Assembly (NCBI GenBank): GCA_013396915.1
Contig: VWZL01001939.1
Coordinates: forward strand, 202,673-266,672
Origin: Stercorarius parasiticus
Taxonomy: Eukaryota > Chordata > Aves > Charadriiformes > Stercorariidae
Length of the DNA: 64,000 bases
Direction of reading: 5' to 3'
Shown here: positions 12,233 through 22,400 of the stretch, one piece after another
Layout of the letters: the number at the start of each line of letters is the position of its first letter
How positions within the stretch are numbered: position 1 is the first letter of the stretch
Program-made: the position numbers and the translations under genes
Notes under the pieces: generated by a model
What the model was told of the DNA's origin: nothing
The model's database searches: none
The model's input: the letters and a program-made list of their open reading frames with translations, nothing else

Positions 12233-12450
12233 CAGGCAGCGACACTGGAAGAAACAGACAAGCCTGGCCTACTAATACATGGCCCTGAGACTGGTATCAC
12301 CAACATAATTTTGGGTTTTTTGGTAATGAGATGGCCTACACAGCGCCAAGCTCGTTGGCATCAGATGAGATTCACCGTTCTCAAAGGTGAAAGAGAGTCT
12401 TTGCTCACAAGCTGGTGGGGCTCATTGACAGAGCTTTAAACCAGCCTTGA
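11945..12450 (+). pseudogene. CR1 ORF1 C-terminal remnant (SGNH esterase end)
   Basis: This is the end of the first CR1 protein, which in this clade often carries an SGNH-type esterase domain next to nucleic-acid-binding motifs. Seen here: VREPGAQVIFSSLLPV (twice, because of the 144-bp duplication), GSDTGRNRQAWPTNTWP, then after a frame break DWYHQHNFGFF and an SDEIHRS stretch in which Asp (12364-12366) and His (12373-12375) fit the D-x-x-H block V of SGNH hydrolases. An in-frame TGA at 12388-12390 and the frame break make it non-functional. The expected final stop TGA is at 12448-12450. The N-terminal part and catalytic Ser block are absent. Family assignment rests on my memory of CR1 ORF1 and not on a search. 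Confidence 0.65.
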
Positions 12451-12687
12451 AGGGAGAGGGGGGTTAATATCAGGCTTGTTCATGACAAGCTGTGGGATGA
12501 CATGCCAAGGTTAGAGGAACGGGGTGATAATGAGGACCCTCAGACCCTTGCTCTGAGACATGCTGGCTACACTGCAGCACACTTGAAGTCTTACAGAGAT
12601 GACACAGGTGCTCCTGAGGTATTAGGAGACAACAGGGAAACACCGGTGAAATACCTCAAATGAATTAAGGGATGTTCCTATAGGAAG

Positions 12688-13560
12688 GTGACATGGCCAA
12701 CAGTGCAGCTGAAATGCCTCTACACTAATGCACACAGCATGGGCAACAAACAAGAGGAGTTGGAAACCACCATGCTGCTAGAAAACTACAACCTAGTTGC
12801 CATTATTAAAACTTGGTGGGACAAATCCCATGACTGGAGTGCAGCTATTGATGTCTACAGGGTGTTGAGAAGGAACAGGTGAGGAAGGAGGTGCGGAGGC
12901 ATTGCCGTCTACATCAAGAAATGGATTAAGTGTGAAGAGCTGTTCCTGAAGAATACCCATGAGCCATTTGAAAGCTTATGGGTAAGAATTAGAGACCGAG
13001 GCAGCAAAGGGTACCTTGTGGTTGGTGTCTACTACAGGCCGCCTGATCAAAGGGAGCCTATTGGCAAAGCCTTCTGGCTCCAGTTACAGGAAGCGTCATG
13101 CTCACAGGCTCTCATCCTTCTGGGGGATTTCAACCACGCTGACATCTGCTGGAAAAGTAGCACGGAAAGCTGTAGGCAATCTAGAAGGTTTCTGGAGTGC
13201 ATAGAGGATAACTTATTCAGCCAGGTAATAGACAGCACTACCAGAGGAGGTGGGATACTGGACCTGTTGGTCACCAACGCAAATGAGCTAATCAGAGACA
13301 TTAAGATCGGAGGCAGCCTGGGCTGCAGTGATCGTGCACTGGTGGAGTTCACAGTCCAGAGGAATATCGGTCAGATGAAGAGTAAAGTCAGGACTCTGAA
13401 TTTTAGGAAAGCAAACTTCCAGCTCTTCAAGGAGTTAGTCAATAGTCAAGGACTTGGGAAATGGTCCTCAGGGACAAGGGAGCAGAACAGACCTGGCAGA
13501 TCTTTATGGATGCTTTCCTTATGGCAGAAATGGCCCCAGGTGTAAGAAACTGGTAAAGGA
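12688..13560 (+). pseudogene. CR1 ORF2 endonuclease domain, inactivated
   Basis: This region encodes an apurinic-like endonuclease (APE type), which in LINEs nicks target DNA to start reverse transcription. Motifs in order are TNAHSMGNKQEELE (Asn motif), IIKTWWD, VGVYYRPPDQ, LLGDFNHADICW and LGCSDRALVEF. In working CR1 copies IIKTWWD reads ITETWWD; here the metal-binding Glu is Lys (codon AAA, 12808-12810). The catalytic His of the SDH motif is Arg (CGT, 13333-13335). An in-frame TGA lies at 12880-12882 and the frame is lost shortly after FKELVNS near 13440. There is no ATG at the expected ORF2 start; the open frame begins with GTG. This was once a normal endonuclease and has long been dead. 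Confidence 0.9.
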
Positions 13561-13791
13561 GGACAAGAAACTGGCATGGCTGAGTTGAGACCTGCTTGTC
13601 AAATTAAAGGGCAAGAAAGAGGCATATAGGCAGTGGAATAAGGGACAGGTATCCTGGGAAGACTACAGGGGCGCTGCCCATATGTGTAGGAATTGGGTCA
13701 GGAAGACCAAGGCACAGTTGGAGCAAACTTGGCAAGGGACTCAAAGAATAATAATAAGGGCTTCTGCAGGTATGTCAGCCAGAAAAAGAAA

Positions 13792-13987
13792 AGAAAGTGT
13801 GTCCCCGCCATAAGCAAGACTGATAAACTGGTCAAAAGAGGAGAAGGCTACGGTACTCAACAAAATTTTTGCCTCAGTGTTCACTGGCACCCGCTCTCTC
13901 CACACCTTTTGAGTGGATAGACCACATGGCAGGAACTGTGGGAGCAGTGTCCCTCCCTTGTAGGAGAAGATCAGATTCGTGACCACC
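13792..13987. repeat. Gap-linked duplication 2, copy 1
   Basis: 196 bases repeated exactly at 13989-14184, with the N at 13988 as the junction. Identity is perfect by eye. Probably an unmerged contig overlap. Confidence 0.95.
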
Positions 13988-13988
13988 N
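13988..13988. other. Assembly gap (single N) at a duplication junction
   Basis: Second single-N gap. The sequence to its right restarts at the equivalent of 13792. Confidence 0.95.
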
Positions 13989-14184
13989 AGAAAGTGTGTC
14001 CCCGCCATAAGCAAGACTGATAAACTGGTCAAAAGAGGAGAAGGCTACGGTACTCAACAAAATTTTTGCCTCAGTGTTCACTGGCACCCGCTCTCTCCAC
14101 ACCTTTTGAGTGGATAGACCACATGGCAGGAACTGTGGGAGCAGTGTCCCTCCCTTGTAGGAGAAGATCAGATTCGTGACCACC
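13989..14184. repeat. Gap-linked duplication 2, copy 2
   Basis: Exact copy of 13792-13987. It continues without a break into the reverse transcriptase segment at 14185. Confidence 0.95.
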
Positions 14185-14374
14185 TGAGGAAGTTGAACAT
14201 ATATAAGTCTAAGGGACCTGATGTGATGCATCTCAGAGTCCAGAGGGAACTAGCTGATGTAGTTGCCAAGCCACTCTCCATGATATTTGAAAAGTCATGG
14301 ACGTCAGGTGAAGTCCCTGGTGACTGGAGAGAGGGAAACATTGCACACATTTTTAAAAAAGGTAGAAAGGACAA

Positions 14375-14508
14375 CCCTGACAACTACCGACATGTCAGCC
14401 TCACCTCTGTGCCTGGAAAGATCATGGAACAGATCCTCCCTGAAGCTATGCTAAAGCTCATGGAGGACAGGGACAGTATGGCTTCAGCAAGGGCAAGTCT
14501 TGTCTGAC
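14375..14508. repeat. Gap-linked duplication 3, copy 1
   Basis: 134 bases repeated exactly at 14510-14643, with the N at 14509 as the junction. It covers the NYR to KSCL part of the reverse transcriptase. Confidence 0.95.
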
Positions 14509-14509
14509 N
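14509..14509. other. Assembly gap (single N) at a duplication junction
   Basis: Third single-N gap. The sequence to its right restarts at the equivalent of 14375. Confidence 0.95.
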
Positions 14510-14643
14510 CCCTGACAACTACCGACATGTCAGCCTCACCTCTGTGCCTGGAAAGATCATGGAACAGATCCTCCCTGAAGCTATGCTAAAGCTCATGGAG
14601 GACAGGGACAGTATGGCTTCAGCAAGGGCAAGTCTTGTCTGAC
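14510..14643. repeat. Gap-linked duplication 3, copy 2
   Basis: Exact copy of 14375-14508, continuing directly into the second half of the reverse transcriptase at 14644. Confidence 0.95.
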
Positions 14644-15160
14644 TAACCTAGTGGCCTTCTATGATGGCATGACTACATTAGTGGACAAGGGAAGAGCTAC
14701 AGATGTCATCTGTCTGGACTTCTGTAAGGCCTTTGACATGGTCCCCCACAACATCCTTCTCTCTGCATTGGAGAGATATGGATTTGTTGGGTGGACTGCT
14801 TGGTGGATAAGGAATTGGTTGAATGGTTGCATCCAGAGGGTAATGGTCAATGGCTCAATGTCCAGATGTAGATTGGTGACAAGCAGTGTCCTTCAGGGGT
14901 CTGTATTGGGAACAATATTGTTGAATATCTTCATCAGTGACACAGACAGTGGGATTGAGTGCACCCTCAGCAGGTTTGCAGACAACACCAAGCTGAGTGG
15001 TGCAGTTGACAAGCCTGAGTTACAGGATGCCGTCCAGAGGGACCTGGACAAGATCAAGAAGTGGGCCCATGTGAACCTCATGAGTTTCAATAAGGCCAAG
15101 TGCAAAGTCCTGCACGTGGGTCTGAGTAACCCCCAGTATCAACAGAGGCTTGGGGATTAA

Positions 15161-15778
15161 GGGATTGAGAGCAGCCCTTCCAAGAAGGATTTAGGGGTAC
15201 TGGTAGATGAAAAGCTGGACCTGAGCTGACAGTGTGCACCTGCAGCCCAGAAGGCCAGGCCTATCCTGGGCTGCATCAAAAGAAGCATGGCCAGCAGGCT
15301 GAGGGAGGTGATTCTTCCCCTCTACTATGCTCTGGAGAGACCCCACCTCTAGTACTGTGTCCAGCTCTGGAGCCCTCAGTCCAGGAAAAACATGAACCTG
15401 TTGGAGTAGGTCCAGAGGAGGGTCACAAAAATGATCCAAGGGCTGGAGCACGTCTTCTATGAGGACAGGGTGAGTGAGTTGGAGTTGTTCAGCCCGGAGA
15501 AGAGAAGGGTCTGAGGAGACTTATTGTGGCCTTTCCTTACTTATAGGGGGCTTATAAGAAAGATGGAGACAGACTTTTTAGCAGGTCCTGTGGCAATAGT
15601 ACAAGGGGTACTGGTTATAACCTAAAAGAGGGTAGATTTAGACTAGATATAAGGAACGCATTTTTTTACCATGAGGGTGCTGAAACATGGGAACAGGTTC
15701 TCCAAAGAGGTGGTAGATGCGCCATCCCTGGAAACATTCAAGGTTATGTTGGATGGGGCTCTGAGAAACCTGACCTAG
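15161..15778 (+). pseudogene. CR1 ORF2 C-terminal domain, with stops
   Basis: Translation carries the family words [70 protein letters not shown] and APSLETFKVMLDGALRNLT before the terminal stop at 15776-15778. Several in-frame stops, for example after the DLS word and after the HL word, and frame changes near 15490-15680 show decay. This conserved C-terminal region follows the polymerase in CR1; its function is not well defined. Confidence 0.85.
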
Positions 15779-15863
15779 TTGAAGATGCCCCTGCTCATTG
15801 GGGACGTTGGACTAGATGACCTTTACAGGTCCCTTCCAATCCAAGTTATTCTATGATTCTATA

Positions 15864-16999
15864 TTTTGTGTGGAATATGTTGAACTTATTGCAATGCTGA
15901 ACTTACCATGTCTGCTGCTGTGTTCCTCGCCGACTTGAGGAATTTGCTCACATTAATTCCATTGTTTTTATTTATGTCAGGCATAAGACAAGACTAAAAG
16001 CACCTTTTTTATATGAGTCATGGCTAAAGTGTTTGAAGAAAAAAATTACAGAATCTCTGAGAAAAGAGATACATAAACACATTTGTTTACATAGCTGAAA
16101 ACCTATCTGGAATAAATTGCAAATATAGTTATTTACAGAGTAGATTTTTTAAATAACTGCCTAACCTGACAAATAGCTTCACTTCAGATAAGATGTTTAC
16201 AGTCTTTAGAATAAGTATACTTTCTCTGATATTGTAGATATATAGGATATCTCTAATATTATTTTCATTTGAAAGAAAATGAAAAAAAATCTTTATATAC
16301 AGAAGCACCAATGTATTTGCTAGTATCTAAATGCCTGGTTAAAAATTCATCTGGAAGCTTAAATCACAGGCAATTCATTCATCAATATCAATATGAGCAA
16401 ACTGAAAAGTAAATTTGTACAACTTTATTGATCTTTTCTTTTTCCCCAGACAATCCTATGATTTATTCATGTCATCATGCAAACACTTTTTTCTCTTTTC
16501 AAATTATGTATTTTTCAGCCTTGTGAATTCATCTTCTTTATTCCATTTCAAGAATTTCAACTATTAATAAAACAGTAGTTAGAAAATTGTAATTTTTTTT
16601 GAAAATGACAAAATCCTTTCTAAATAGAAATTAATTGTCCTGTGAGATGAGTGAATGATATATTGTGTTCATTTTACTCAGCATGGTGTAGAAGTAAGCA
16701 GCTGTGTCATGATATGCGTTAACATAGGTTAAAATGAATATCACTCATTCAAGGATACTGTTGGTATTACATATTATAGATGTTAGAACTGGTCTGAAGT
16801 CGGAGAATGGGTTGTAAATAGAAGTGGTCCAGGTGGAATGTATGGAATTTAGGAAAATTAGTTTGCTTTCTGCTTCAAAAAGTGAAAATGTGAGGTGTTT
16901 AATGAGAAGTGGTGATCAGCATCTCTTTCATGCTTCTACCAAAGACAAGAGTAAAGCTACGCATAGATAAATAATGTGGTTATAGTTCACATTAGGAGA
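15864..16999. other. Unique AT-rich non-coding DNA, no gene seen
   Basis: The only open frame of note is 60 codons on the minus strand (16129-16311), rich in Ile, Leu and Asn and without family features. I saw no repeat. Confidence 0.5.
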
Positions 17000-17513
17000 G
17001 GCACATTGAATACTGTGTTCAGTTTTGGGCCCCTCACTACAAGAAAGACATTGAGGTGCTGGGGTGTGTTCAGAGAAGGCCAATGAAGACAGTAAGGGGT
17101 CTCGAGAAAAAGTCTTATGAAGAGCAGCTGAGGGAACAGTGATTATTTAGTCTGGAGAAAAGGAGGCTCGGGAGAGACCTTGTTGCTCTCTACAACTACC
17201 TGAAAGGAGGTTGTAGCAAGGTGAGTGTCAGTCTCTTTTTACAAGTAGCAAGTGATAAGGAGAGAGGAAATGGCTTCAACTTGATCCAGGGGAGATTTAG
17301 ATTGAATATTAGGAAATATTTCCCTGAAATATTTCCCTGCAAGGGAACCACTGGAATAGGCCGCACAGGGAAGTGATTGAGTCACCATCCCTGGCAGTAT
17401 TTAAAAGATGTGGCACTTAGGGACATGGTGTAATGGTGGACTTGGCAGTGTTAGGTTAACAGTTGGACTCAATGATCTCAGTGGTCTTTTCCACCCTAAA
17501 TTATACTGTGATG
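17000..17513 (+). mobile_element. CR1 LINE, old 3' fragment
   Basis: Plus-strand CR1 from another subfamily. Recognisable parts are the words for [15 protein letters not shown] text at the start, the [24 protein letters not shown] segment near 17155-17220, the [24 protein letters not shown] segment near 17270-17330, and the 3' UTR with GGACTTGGCAGTGTTAGGTT, then GGACTCAATGATCTCAGTGG. The tail is degraded to TATACTGTGATGATT. It contains a small internal duplication (AAATATTTCCCTG twice near 17311-17340). More diverged than the element at 11945-15863, so probably older. Confidence 0.88.
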
Positions 17514-18751
17514 ATTAGAAAAAAATGGCATTGCTACCACAGGCAGATACCAGCTGCACAGACTCCACTGCCTTTGCAAAACTGGTAAAATCTAAAAGAG
17601 AATCCTATTGTATTCATATAGTTATTATAAGTCCATCCCAGAAAGTCTTGTTCATGTTATGATTCATGTTTGTCAGATGTGATCTTCTTTGTTTCTTTTC
17701 TCCTCAGTGGGAAAATGAAAAGAGTTGTTTACAGCTGTGCTTGCTATCTTTTTGTTACATAAAGCAAGATTCAAAACATGCCTGTCATGGAATAAAAGAA
17801 TGGTGGGGCTTAAGACAGTCCTTGGTTCCTGATGGAGCTGGGCCTACAAACTTGTGCCAGCACAAGGGAAAGTCATGTCTCCTGTCCATCTAGGTGTTAC
17901 TCTTACCATGGACAGATCCATGAAAATTAGGGTGAGAGACTTGAATATAAAGAGAAACTAGAACACGAGTGAAGGACAAGACTGATATAATTTTAATCTA
18001 TGTTGAGATGAAGGTATGCTTTGCTAACTGGAATGCTTGGAAGGCCAAAAATTTAACCCACAGGTATATTGCATTTGTTGAGGCAAAACAGGGAAGATGG
18101 AGAAGGGCAATGTAGAAGTTAAAAAAACCAACCAAACAAAACCCACGAATAAAACAGAGCATTTTATTCTAGCTGGAGTGGAGTATTCCAGCTAAAGAAA
18201 AACTGTTGCAAAAGCCTTTAATTTATATTAAGTTGTTCAGCTCTAACCCTGAAATTATCTGTTCAAAATACGAAATTCAAATTATGTACTCAAAATACTC
18301 CTTGGGCGAAGCTCCACGCTTCCAATAATTTGAATGCAAATCAAAAAAAAGCTGATTTCATCTGTGCAAAGGATATTTATTTGGTCCCAACTAATCATTG
18401 TAATTTTTGCTGTCAAAACTGGTGAAGATATCCAAGAAGAAAATAAGAAAATTCACAGAAAATAGGACTACATTGTACTATTATCGCTCATAAACCCATC
18501 TTGTAGAGAAATTAACATCTAGCCCAGTGCAGATTACCATCTGGAGTTCAAACTCCTGAACTACCGTTCTTAGAAAAATCACATTTATCTTTTTCTTTTA
18601 TTTTTCTCTGTACAAATAGGTGAACTCATATACTCAGATCCTTTTTTTTTTCTATAGTACAAGGTTCCAAGATCATAACAATTCATACAAATTTGTTATT
18701 TTACTATTGAGTGAGAGTAGATTAAAACTTTCCATTTTAAAGATAACAACA
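17514..18751. other. Unique AT-rich non-coding DNA, no gene seen
   Basis: A 75-codon frame at 17666-17893 (plus) has no recognisable domain. No repeat was seen apart from short A and T runs. Confidence 0.5.
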
Positions 18752-18823
18752 ATAGAATCATAGAATCATAGAACAGTTTAGGTTGGAAGGGACCTTAAAG
18801 ATCATCTTGTTCCAACCCCCCTA
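18752..18823 (-). mobile_element. CR1 LINE, very short 3' end
   Basis: This 72-bp piece is the reverse complement of the CR1 tail (ATTCTATGATTCTAT) plus the conserved AAGATGATC and GGTCCCTTCC blocks. It is a severely 5'-truncated insertion on the minus strand. Confidence 0.9.
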
Positions 18824-19235
18824 CTTATTTACTAAACTTATTTACTTTCAGACCTTTTCATGCAGACTCTAATTTAATTTAAATGTAATCTATTTATCTT
18901 CTCAATTATCTATGAAGGTAAATTAGAAACTTGTTCTAACAGTCAATAGGGCTAGGAGGAATCACAGCACTCTGTTAACTTGTTAGTGATACTGTTTATG
19001 GGATACCAACCTTGGACTGGGCTTAATTTGGTTGCATGCATGTAGATATACAGTGTGTTTCTATACCAAAGTTTTAGTTAGGATCAGGATTTAATGTGAA
19101 ACTCTCAACTGTACCACTTAAACTTAAAGTGTGGACCAGTCTACAAAGACACAAAAGAAACAATCTTCTCATGAAACGTGTATAACAGTGACCTCAGATC
19201 CTCAGCACTGATTTTTTTGCTCTAGATGCATTCTA
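18824..19235. other. Unique AT-rich non-coding DNA
   Basis: Nothing recognisable was seen between the two CR1 fragments. Confidence 0.5.
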
Positions 19236-19481
19236 CAGGTGCTGTTCAACATCCTCATCAATGACACAGACAGTGGGATCAAGTGCATCCTCAGCAAGTT
19301 TGCCGACGACACTAAGCTGAGTGGTGCGGCCAATGTGCCAGGGGGACAAGATGTCATCCAGAGGGACGTGGACGAGCTAGAGAGGTGGGCCTGAGCAAAC
19401 CTTATAAAGTTCAACAAGGCCAAGTGCAAGGTCCTACACTTGGGTTGGGACAATCCTCGTTATCAATACAGGCTGGGGGAA
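19236..19481 (+). mobile_element. CR1 LINE, internal reverse transcriptase fragment
   Basis: This plus-strand piece is homologous to about 14917-15157 of the large CR1. It encodes [20 protein letters not shown], the motif C FADD intact (19299-19310), then [23 protein letters not shown], a TGA, and [12 protein letters not shown]. It begins and ends inside ORF2 and lacks the 3' tail every normal CR1 insertion has. It is therefore a deletion remnant, the product of a rearrangement, or a piece split from another copy. The shared DTDSGI wording suggests the same subfamily as the 11945-15863 element. Confidence 0.9.
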
Positions 19482-22400
19482 CATGCAAACATGTTGTTAA
19501 GTGTTTTGACTGATTATGCTTAGATTTTTTTCTGAAGACATAAGATTCTTAAGGAAAGCTTAGTTTAGTATGCAAGTCTTTTCAAGGATGAATTTTATAT
19601 ACCTTTTGAACATCGAATTTGCAACTATTTTGATATATCTCTGCTCACCAGAACTTGATTTTGGGATGCCTGAATATACAGTTTTCATTCAAGCAACAAT
19701 GAATTCATATTTGAACATGAACTGATGAAAGAAATTAGACCAAATCTTCACAGGAACAAATTCTCCATTTTTAATCCTTTCCAGACTATTAACCGTGACT
19801 AACAAGTAAAGCAAAGGATACTAACTTTAAACAAGTTTTACATAATAATTTCTCACATAATCATTGATAAAAGGATGGGGGAAGAATATATTATTTTTAC
19901 CAACATGTTGCGCAAAAGTTTTGACTTCCTGAAGTAATAGAGAAAAATTTCTCAATGTATAGTTGTATAAATGAACATCCTCAGATGGCAATATCCCATC
20001 TGTTCAATAGTAGGTCTGCCTGAATGCTCATGTACATAACTGGTGTTGCAATGATGAAGACTGGGATGGGAAACCAAAACTTCTCTGCAAGGTTGTGGCA
20101 AGGTTGTTTTTCTGTTCCTTGAGTGAGACATATTCTATGCCAGAATAACAGATGATCTCCATAACCGCTATCAGGACTCCTTCTTAAAGATACAAACGAA
20201 GATCCAAATACAATGTGGAAATATACTTATTACTTCTTTTGTTCTCTTTTGTGTTGTGTCGGTCATATATTTTTCATTACACAGGTGAGGAAATAAAGGT
20301 AGGAAAGACAGGAAAGCCAATGTCAGTATTTATCACAATTTTTGCTACTTTCAGATGTGTTCAGATATGAATAACAGGGTGAAATACTTAATTCATTCCT
20401 GTCAGATTTAATTTGAAGCCTCTTGTATTGTATATTTATTTCTAGAAGTAATCAATGTATCTGGCCTTTCATTTTTAAAGCATTTCTTAGTGATTTGCTC
20501 ATGTCAAGGAACTAGCAAGAGGCAGGACATAGAAATAAATCATGTAATCTGTAGTGAGATAACTTGCTTAGACCTTCTCTCAATATCACAGTAACTCAAT
20601 GTCTTCATGCTTTTTTTTTTTCCCCACATTGTTGAAACAGCAGCATAAGTGATCATGGGGGTACACCATCAAAATATGCTACAACCCATAGTGAAAATCT
20701 GTCTTGTATTTCAGGATATGCTGCAAAAAAAAGGTAAAACTGGTTTTGAAAATTGTCTTGGAAACAAAAATTAAGGCATGGAAATTTTTCTATTCATTTC
20801 TTTATTGAGGAATTCTTAGGTAATTTAGTCTCAAGCTGTCTTTGACTTAGCATTCCACCTATTATATGAATTTCTGACTAATTTTCTATAGCCTGGTTTA
20901 ACATTATTGATTATAAATATCATTAATGATTATGATGCCTTTTAAAAAAGTTTTGAAGAACTATAGATGTAAAGATGTATAGAGTTTTGCTAGAAGTTAA
21001 ACATCATTTCATTAGACCTCAAATGAATAAATAAAACAATGCAAAACTCATAATGCAAAATTCATGTCTACATGAATAACTATTTGGGTATTCTTACTTA
21101 ATCTATACATGTGTATGAGCCAAAAAATCTACAGATTAAGTGGTTTATTAGACAATGCAACAGATTTAGCTGTCCTTTTATTTTTTGCCAGGAAGTTACA
21201 AATGTTCATGAAAACCAATTGCCAATCCCTTGGCTGTAGTAACTCTATTAAGTTTATTGAAGATAACAAAATTATACAACCGTATTATAAATCTGACATG
21301 AAATTTCTACTGATTGCCAGCTATTTGTTTCAAACTTGTACAAAAGAATATGCAAAACAAAATGGGTAATTCTGGATGAAAACTGTAGTTGTTCACTTTG
21401 GGAAAACAAGATTAGTTTCAAATTACTTCTAACACTTTTCACATCTGCAAAATTCTTCTCCCTTGTCCCTTTTTTAAAGATGAAGAGAAATGCTAGTTGA
21501 AGATAATTTTTTTCACGTATGAATGTATACTTTCTTAAATAAGAAAAAAAGCCTATGATTGCTTTAATGTCATAGGTTTAGAGCTTTTTAAATAGCTGTT
21601 TGCAGATTTTCTTAAATAGAAAATATCAAAGTAAAAAAGCAAAATCTCAAACATATTTTAAGAACAGCATTAAAGTTTAGTTTACTTCCACTTAACCTCC
21701 TTTTCATGTGAACATATTCATGTGAAAATACATTGCTGCATAATAATTTTAAATAAAATGCATTTTCTTATAATTGCAAAGATGCAACAGACTGTGAATT
21801 CAATAAATCAAGTTTTATTTCATTTCACTTTTCATTTGGTAAAACATGCTGTAAGTTCACTACTGAAATTACTACACTGGTAATAAGTTCACCTTTTTGA
21901 CAATGTCTATATTAATACTATTACCATTTGCTATTCAAGAAAACAACATTTTTGAGAGTAAAAGAGGTGAATATTCTTATTGGAATCAAACTAATGCCCA
22001 AGATACTGCAACAAATTTCAGTAGTAATGTTTGAATTAAGAAGTTGTCTTAAATTTAATGAATTATTTATATGTTTGTAACTGACAATTTTTAAAATTAT
22101 GCTGCATAGATATATTGCGGTATTGCTTGATGCAAAATGCTCTTGTTTACGGAATACAACATCAGCAGTCTTCTGAAAAATCTATCTTTAGTAAAGTTAT
22201 TTGCTTTTTTATATTATTACCTTTGTCCTTGGAACTGTTTCTGCCCTAATATACCAGCTGTTAACTGCTAGTAACAGATTTTGAGAAACAGCTTCTTAAG
22301 ATGGGAACTAATAGTTAGTTAACTTACAAGTTTGTTAAATATCTGAATGTTCTTTTTATATTGATGTTCATTATCACTAACTTTTGATCTTAGACTACAA

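Larger units (their letters stand above)
11006..13349. repeat. Duplicated block, copy 2 (continues into the full CR1)
   Basis: This is the 2344-bp counterpart of 8805-11004. The extra 144 bases are one more unit of the tandem duplication at 11945-12232. After 13349 the CR1 reading continues normally (VEF, then TVQRN), so this copy is the one joined to the rest of the element. Bases 11006-11944 repeat the unique AT-rich flank. Confidence 0.93.
13561..14184 (+). pseudogene. CR1 ORF2 linker between endonuclease and RT, broken
   Basis: CR1-like words appear in shifting frames, such as KLAWLS, LVKLKGKKE, CRYVSQKKK and KVLNKIFASVFTG-like text. This identifies the segment as the ORF2 part between the two enzyme domains. 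It holds the N at 13988 and a 196-bp head-to-tail duplication (13792-13987 and 13989-14184), which itself destroys the frame. If that is an artefact, the underlying gene is still frameshifted. Confidence 0.75.
14185..15160 (+). pseudogene. CR1 ORF2 reverse transcriptase domain, inactivated
   Basis: This encodes a LINE reverse transcriptase, which copies element RNA into DNA at the nicked target. The first part (14193-14507) has [47 protein letters not shown] and [18 protein letters not shown]. After the gap and a frame shift, the second part (to 15160) has [13 protein letters not shown], motif [10 protein letters not shown] with its first Asp at 14717-14719, the motif B region [16 protein letters not shown], and motif C as FADN. 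Motif C should read FADD; the second catalytic Asp is Asn (AAC, 14984-14986), which would abolish polymerase activity. [21 protein letters not shown] follows, as in the family, then a stop. Confidence 0.93.
11945..15863 (+). mobile_element. Large 5'-truncated CR1 LINE retrotransposon
   Basis: From left to right this element holds the end of ORF1, a short spacer, ORF2 (endonuclease, reverse transcriptase, C-terminal domain), a short 3' UTR with the conserved GATGACCTTTACAGGTCCC block, and the tail TTATTCTATGATTCTAT ending at 15863. A full CR1 is about 4.5 kb; this one lacks most of ORF1. It spans 3919 bp as shown, but two gap-linked duplications inside it (13792-14184 and 14375-14643) are probably false, which would leave about 3.6 kb. 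Several stops, frameshifts and changed catalytic residues show it cannot move by itself. I saw no clear target-site duplication, which is normal for CR1. Confidence 0.95.
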
